Assembly: GCF_000005505.3 (NCBI RefSeq)
Contig: NC_016133.3
Coordinates: 7,936,001 to 8,000,000 of the forward strand
Source: Brachypodium distachyon
Taxonomy: Eukaryota > Streptophyta > Magnoliopsida > Poales > Poaceae
Direction: 5' to 3'
DNA length: 64,000 bases
A program made the translations under genes and the position numbers. How positions within the stretch are numbered: position 1 is the first letter of the stretch; each line of letters opens with the position of its first letter. The notes under the pieces are model-generated. The model ran no database searches, was not told the DNA's origin, and saw only the letters and a list, made by a program, of their open reading frames with translations. Positions 58,909 to 64,000 of this stretch are shown in pieces.

Positions 58909-58970
58909 CTCTCTCCGTTTCTAAATACTTGTCGCTGTTACCGGCGACAAGTATTTAGGAACGGAAGGAG
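58909..58970. mobile_element. Minimal 62-bp Stowaway palindrome
   Basis: CTCTCTCCGTTTCTAAATAC and the right arm GTATTTAGGAACGGAAGGAG pair, as do inner TTGTCGC and GCGACAA, leaving a loop of about 8 nt. TA flanks both ends. It is almost all TIR and about half the usual Stowaway size. Confidence 0.85.
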
Positions 58971-59100
58971 TATATCATGGCGTCCCGACTCCCGACCCTA
59001 TGCTGCTTGATATGCATTCCTATTCCGATCATACTGCAGGCATGCACAGTACATTTCCTTATATTGGGATTAGTTTTATCTTGGCGGCCAGATTAAAATA

Positions 59101-59213
59101 CTCTTTTTGTTTCATAATTCTTGTTGAAATATTATATGTATCTAAACGTTTTTTGGAAATAGATACATTCATTTTTAAACAAATTTGAGACAACAATTAT
59201 GAAACGGAAGGAG
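59101..59213. mobile_element. Stowaway MITE
   Basis: Left CTCTTTTTGTTTCATAATTC and right ACAATTATGAAACGGAAGGAG, with TA on both sides. It is 113 bp, same family as 530, 12935, 37788 and 55744. Confidence 0.85.
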
Positions 59214-59358
59214 TAGTACCGAATATGAATCTTGTTTCTCAAATGGAGATACGCACATCAATTGATCATATCGTACAAATAAGAAATTGGTCTCATCTTT
59301 CGGATTTTGGTGAGTGATTTAGTAAATATAGAAAGTAATATCCCACAATATTGTAAGT

Positions 59359-59427
59359 GCCTTCTTAGCTCAGTGGTAGAGCCGTGGCTTTTAACCACGT
59401 GGCCGTGTTCGATCCCCACAGACAGCG
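59359..59427 (+). pseudogene. Decayed tRNA-Lys (TTT)
   Basis: A D-arm (GCTCAGTGGTAGAGC) and a perfect 5-bp anticodon stem CGTGG/CCACG around the loop CTTTTAA (anticodon TTT, Lys) are present, as is a B-box-like TTCGATC. It lacks the base between D and anticodon stems and two G of the T stem. Two acceptor-stem pairs are mismatched (GCCTTCT against AGACAGC). It is about 69 nt instead of 72-73. Most likely a pseudogene or tRNA-derived repeat. Confidence 0.6.
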
Positions 59428-59679
59428 TTTCCTAGTAGTAGCTGCTGTTTCAGTCTGATGAATGGACTTGCGCTACATTTTTTGGACAGCATTTACTTTT
59501 AATATTTTGACTTTCTATTTTATAAACTTTTTTTTTCAACTTTTGATTCACTAACTATACGCAATTGATATGAGCAGCCATCCAGGCTCTAACCGTGACT
59601 AATTTACCCTAAACCATAACTAAGCACTAGTGCTTTGAGACTCGTGCAGAAAAACAATGGGACATACTTGAGTTTGGCC

Positions 59680-61144
59680 CAGGGGTGTGCATAAAAACCG
59701 AGGAACGGAGAAGTGATACCGATTGAACACACACCGAGGGCGAATGAAACTTCGATAAGCATACTTGAAGAACCAAAGTTTAGTTGGTTAATTCGATTCC
59801 TGCATTTGGTTAACAAGAATAACCGAAAAACGAAGTTATGTCATATGTTGCTGGTCCTCTGCCTGTTAGATTGGATTCACATGGTTTTTATTGCTGAAAG
59901 GTATTGTTTATACTGTTGAAATTGTTGGGCCATCCCTTCACATGGAGGTGAACTTTCAGCCCAGCAAACAGCCACAAACCCAGTGCTTGTGAACCGTTGA
60001 TCTCAGCCCCATCCAACGGTTGAGATTGCTCTACTTGTTGTATAAGGAGAAGAAGAAAACCCTATCCACCAAGATCAAGAGTGTGGCTGCTATTGTGAGA
60101 GCAAGAGTGAGCAACACAAAAAACACAATATGTTAAAAGAGAGGAAGAAGAAGTAAGAGATGATTTCTGTCCAAATTGGTGACTATAGACCGATTGTATT
60201 CAAGCCGGTGATTTGTAGCTCAAACGTGCTTGGATTAGCTCCAAACTTGGTGAGCTCGTTCCTTACTTTGAGTACTTCGATCTGGTTGGCTAGTTTGACT
60301 GTTGGGTCCGAGAAGCATTAGTGAGAGTGGTTTCGTCAGCTTGTCGAGTGCAGTTTCAGAACAAAATAGTTTTGGTAGAGGAACAATTTGGGTAGGCAAA
60401 CGGTGTCCGATTGAGCTGAAATTTAGTGGGCTTGTTGGGGACTCGTGTATCTACTTGTCTCCCAAATTTGATGCTGTTTGGATCAGCGGTTTCAGAACAG
60501 TTGATGGAATACCGAAGGGGACATAAGCTATATCAACTCTGCTTTGTCGTGGTTATACCTCTCATGGTTGTTGTTGTGATTACCGGTTGGTAATGTGCTG
60601 AGTGTGTTGGACATCTCTAAATGTTCTGGAGTGACTTTTGTACCCATTTGATCATAGTGAAAAGTTGCGTGGACCGGTCGGTCCACAGCCGTGGTTTTTT
60701 ACTTCTTAAGTTGATGAGGTTTTTCCACATGAAATCCTTGTGTCATTTGTGCATGTTGATTGTGTTTACTCAGCTGCCTACTTGTTGGTTGAAGCTATTT
60801 TCAAAGTTCATTACAAGTTTACAAGTTGAGGGATTGTGGTTTGCTTTATTGCTGTTCAAATTCCAATAAAAATATATTATCTTATTATTGCTAAAATATA
60901 TTGTCTTTTATTGCGGAAATATATTGTTTTTACTGCTAAAACATGATGTTTTTACTCCACAAATCTGCGTCGATGCATGCTTTAAGTCTGAAGTTCACAC
61001 TCTTCGGTTAGTTCGGTCTGGAACCGAGAACCGAACCGAACTTTCAGTGAACCGAACATTTGGTTATCAAATTTTTTGCAGCTAGCTACGGTTTGTGAAC
61101 AACCGAGGAACCGAACTTTCGGTTAAAATCAAACACCCACCCTA
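59680..61144. mobile_element. hAT-like element with nested insert
   Basis: The left end CAGGGGTGTGCATAAAAACC and right end AAACACCCACCCTAG have the inverted hAT-type termini seen at 56667. AACCGA/TTCGGTT-rich text lies just inside both (59690-59840 and 61000-61125). The middle is unrelated sequence (see 59914-60870), so an inserted retroelement probably split it. No matching 8-bp duplication is seen. Confidence 0.5.
59914..60870 (+). repeat. Solo-LTR-like retroelement repeat, copy B
   Basis: It begins TGTTGAAATTGTTGGGCC, a usual LTR start, and resembles 48360-49160 in the same block order (GCTTGGAT, CCAAACTTGGTGAG, TGTCATTTGTGCATG, CTACTTGTTGGTTGAAGCTA). No gag or pol frame is seen. The 3' limit is uncertain. 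Confidence 0.45.
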
Positions 61145-61741
61145 GCTTATAGCCCGTGAATCTGTCTACCATGAGTCTAAGATTGTTTGGTACTTGTCAC
61201 CAATTTCTCACTTCTATTAGTATTGTGATGTTCTTAGAAAATTAAATGTGCAATTAAGACGTTAGAAAAAATAATTCTGAAGGGTATATATGGTGTTAAC
61301 TTATGAGATTGAAATGCGCAATTGAAACATATAATTATTTTTCTAAAGATTCAACTCAACTATATTATTGAGCCGTTACACCAGATTATAGACACGGCTA
61401 AGATGATTCGCTTCACACCCCAACTCAAATCCTGCAATACTGAACCCGTTACATGTCCAGATTGACCTGTCCATGTGTTTGGAAGTTGTATCGGAAACAA
61501 AAGGGACACGCATCAATCAAAGATATATACAAGTCAGGAAGGAATTGTAGTCGAATTTCAGAGTCGTAGATAAACTGTTGCTGTTGGCAAGGTCCACCGC
61601 ATGGAGACGTGCAGAACGGGGGAGAGCCAATGTCTGGCCGCCAGTGGCACGTCTTGTGGAATATTCAAACAATCAAACGACTAGTAAACCACATGGGAAT
61701 CGACTGGCACGTAAACCATCTTTCCTGCCTGCCTGTATAAG
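61145..61741. other. Upstream region of the last gene
   Basis: No gene. Presumed promoter of the gene starting at 61865. Confidence 0.4.
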
Positions 61742-61749
61742 TATAAATA
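61742..61749 (+). promoter_or_regulatory. TATA box of the last gene
   Basis: TATAAATA, about 116 nt before the ATG, would place the transcription start near 61775-61780 and give a leader of about 85 nt. Confidence 0.6.
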
Positions 61750-61864
61750 CCATATAAGCGCCTCAGACATTACCCGTCGCTTCAGTCATCACCAGCCCAC
61801 AGACAGAGAAATAAGGAGTAGCGGGAAAAAGAAGAGGCGTCGATCAGGGGGCGACGGCGTCAGG

Positions 61865-63993
61865 ATGGTCGCCGACTCTTCTTGGTCGCCGTCGATGTCG
61901 GCGCCGGAGAGCGTGTCGAGAAGGCTGGTTCAACACCACAAGGCCATGATCGGGTTCCTCTTCGGCTTCTTCCTCGTCGTTGGGCTCTACTCCACAGTGT
62001 CTGGCCAGTTCGGATCGACAAATACCATTGGTAAGTATAGGTAGTCTTTTTTTTCCTTGGTTGTGCTTCGATGCAGAGGCCGGAACGATCCCTTTTCCGA
62101 AGAAAAAAGTCTTTTTTTTCCGCAGTTTTCTCGGGCGGCAGTTATTCTACGCGGTTGCGTTCGGTTTTGGCAGTTATTCTGCAGGTTCCCCGGGCCCGTC
62201 CTTAATTGCTTCGGTTGCTCGACTATATATCGTTTCTCATAAACACATATGGCATCGTATTGAGCGTTTTTCTTTTCCAAAAAGAAGGATAACCCTGGCA
62301 CATATGCATCGACTGATGCACACAACCATTTTAGAACGTATTACTACCTACTTACTTTGTTTTATTAGGCTTGTTTTGCTCAGTTAATAGTGTGCTAATT
62401 AAACTTCATATTTATTGTAGAAAATAGCTACGAAGGCAGAAAAATTATTCGTTTCCAAGCAGTTAAATTAGGTTGGAAAAGTTGAATTACCATAATCCAG
62501 CGCAATGTGCTTTCTGTATAGGACTTCATGGCTACAGGCTACACACATTTCCAGTGTTAAATCCTTACTCCTTAGTAGTTCCTTCCTTGACCCCTGTGGT
62601 GACCTACGGCTTCTACATTCCTTTGAAACTGTTTCGTCCTGCTCTAATATATCATGAATAACAATAGCAGAATCATAAGATGCCTCCTTTATTTAATGTC
62701 AAACCATGCTTCATTTAAATAAAATCAGAAAACTATATATACGTAAGCATACTTTTCATCCACATTATTGTGCTGCATTAATTATTCTATTGAAAACGAT
62801 TGAGAATGCACCATACATTTCTTCCATAAAATAGAATGCACCATATATAGCCACGTCCTTTTTCTGGAAGCAGTTAACTCTCGGCTACCCTGCAGTCCAC
62901 TCCAAATTAATTCATACTTGCGTATCCAAATTAATGTTGAGCAATATAATGCCAATTTATACATATACACCATTTGTTTACCCCTACAAGGATATCGATT
63001 GGTGGTGGTGGTTGTGGTAAGTTCATCTTTGCCCAAACCGCATGTTAGATCTGACACAGATGGTTGGGATGAGAATGGTTTAATTGTTCAATTTGATACG
63101 GACGGTGGAACAAGCTTCTCAACAATATACGTGTAGCTTTTATATCATAGCAGCCCATGTACATTTGTGTGCTAATCACTGGACATCCGGAGTATTTCTA
63201 GTCTAAGAAATATAATCAAGTAGTAGTACTACTTATTTTTGTATTTACTAAGTTTCGTCCTAACAGCATGCATGTGGAACGGCACACTACTTATATAAGC
63301 TTAAGCTTAGTTTCTTGTTTCTAAAGTCAAGGAAGGCCATAAGTCTTATTACAGCTATTACTTGTTCTGTGTGCGTGCAGCAGCCGTTCTGCAGTCCGCG
63401 CCGACAGCCGAGCATTCCGATAAAAATACCACGGCTTCTTCACCTGGGGCGTCAATGTCATCACCACCAGCGTCGGCGCCGAAGAATTCTACTCAAGGTG
63501 ACGTGTCTAATTCAGCGTGATTGCGATCATGTTAATTAAAGTTCGGCCAGATTGGAAATTTTTATTATCTATAAACACTGCTGGAACGGTTGACGTAACG
63601 TAAAGAATCCTGACAAATGATAGAGCCGAACTCTCATTGGCGCGACGCACATGTGGCCTTTAATTAATTAGCTATGGTGCTGCGTCCTGATCAGGTTGCT
63701 CGATTAACGGCCTGACAGTAAACGATGGGGATGGGATGGGTTGATTAGGTAGCCTATTTTGTCAAATACTGTGCTCTAGAAGTGTACAGAAGAGTATTCT
63801 CTTCGTGTACGTGTCCCGTGTTTTTTTTAATTAATATGTAGAATGATCCAGACAACAGAATATCATGGCCTGGTAGAGGAATACTATATTTACGCTCACC
63901 TTGTAGTAATCATAGCATGTTAAAAGAAAATAGCGCTAGGAATATTGCCTATTTTTTTCAGGCAACCACCAAGCAGCTCTAGCGATTGAATAA
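61865..63993 (+). CDS. N-terminal part of an unrecognised type II membrane protein
   Basis: Exon 1 (61865-62030) starts MVADSSWSPSMSAPESVSRR and contains a basic stretch followed by a signal-anchor helix at residues 29-43 (MIGFLFGFFLVVGLY). A good donor (ATTG|gtaagt) ends it. Exon 2 (63381-63497) keeps frame and encodes a Ser/Ala/Pro-rich stem (SAPTAEHSDKNTTASSPGAS, with an N-glycosylation motif NTT). A basic tail before one membrane helix and a flexible Ser/Pro stem is the plan of Golgi glycosyltransferases and acetyltransferases, but no catalytic domain is visible. A possible third exon from 63962 would read GNHQAALAIE then stop at 63991-63993, giving only about 104 residues. Alternatively the true next exon is beyond the window. 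The name of the family is not claimed. Confidence 0.55.
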
Positions 63994-64000
63994 ATCAAAA

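Overview
The window is nuclear plant DNA, most likely from a pooid grass with a fairly compact genome. Brachypodium-like is my inference; the species is not proven. Evidence is the exon-intron genes with GC-rich first exons, many Stowaway and Tourist MITEs, LINE and hAT debris, and proteins that resemble known plant families along their length. There are no operons, CRISPR arrays or prokaryotic signals.

Layout. 1-3200: flank of an upstream gene with two MITEs. 3200-8700 (+): a BAG6-type co-chaperone gene with a spliced leader. 8.7-13.6 kb: intergenic, with a retroposon framed by a 19-bp duplication. 13.6-15.4 kb (+): an F-box/kelch gene orthologous to HAWAIIAN SKIRT. 15.4-21.3 kb: intergenic. 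21.4-26.2 kb (+): a USO1/myosin-heavy-chain-like coiled-coil gene with a partial tandem duplication in intron 1. 26.2-29.1 kb: intergenic. 29.1-33.0 kb (+): a BTB/POZ gene of the LRB/POB1 family. 33-41 kb: repeats, including a LINE tail, a Tourist MITE and a ~515-bp tandem duplication. 41.1-42.0 kb (+): a single-exon LEA_2/NHL-type membrane protein. 42-50.7 kb: repeat-rich. 50.7-52.3 kb (-): the plastid division gene PDV1. 52.4-61.7 kb: the transposon-richest part, with a Pack-MULE-like element, hAT-type elements, Stowaways and a decayed tRNA-Lys. 61.9 kb to the end (+): the 5' part, or a short form, of a type II membrane protein gene.

The genes are not one pathway, but their order is informative. 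BAG6, the coiled-coil gene, LRB and possibly the LEA_2 gene correspond to the Arabidopsis run At2g46240, At2g46250, At2g46260 and (less surely recalled) At2g46300. HAWAIIAN SKIRT and LRB correspond to the neighbours At3g61590 and At3g61600. The window therefore looks like an unfractionated version of a block that Arabidopsis split between two duplicated segments.

The most unusual signal is six tiny insertions of 14-21 bp. Each starts with a T-run, each lies between 15-17 bp direct repeats, and all six have the same orientation. They look like extreme 5'-truncated products of target-primed reverse transcription. Other notable points are a duplicated exon in BAG6, a 111-nt stop-free in-frame intron inside its BAG domain, and an HSE-like array upstream of it.
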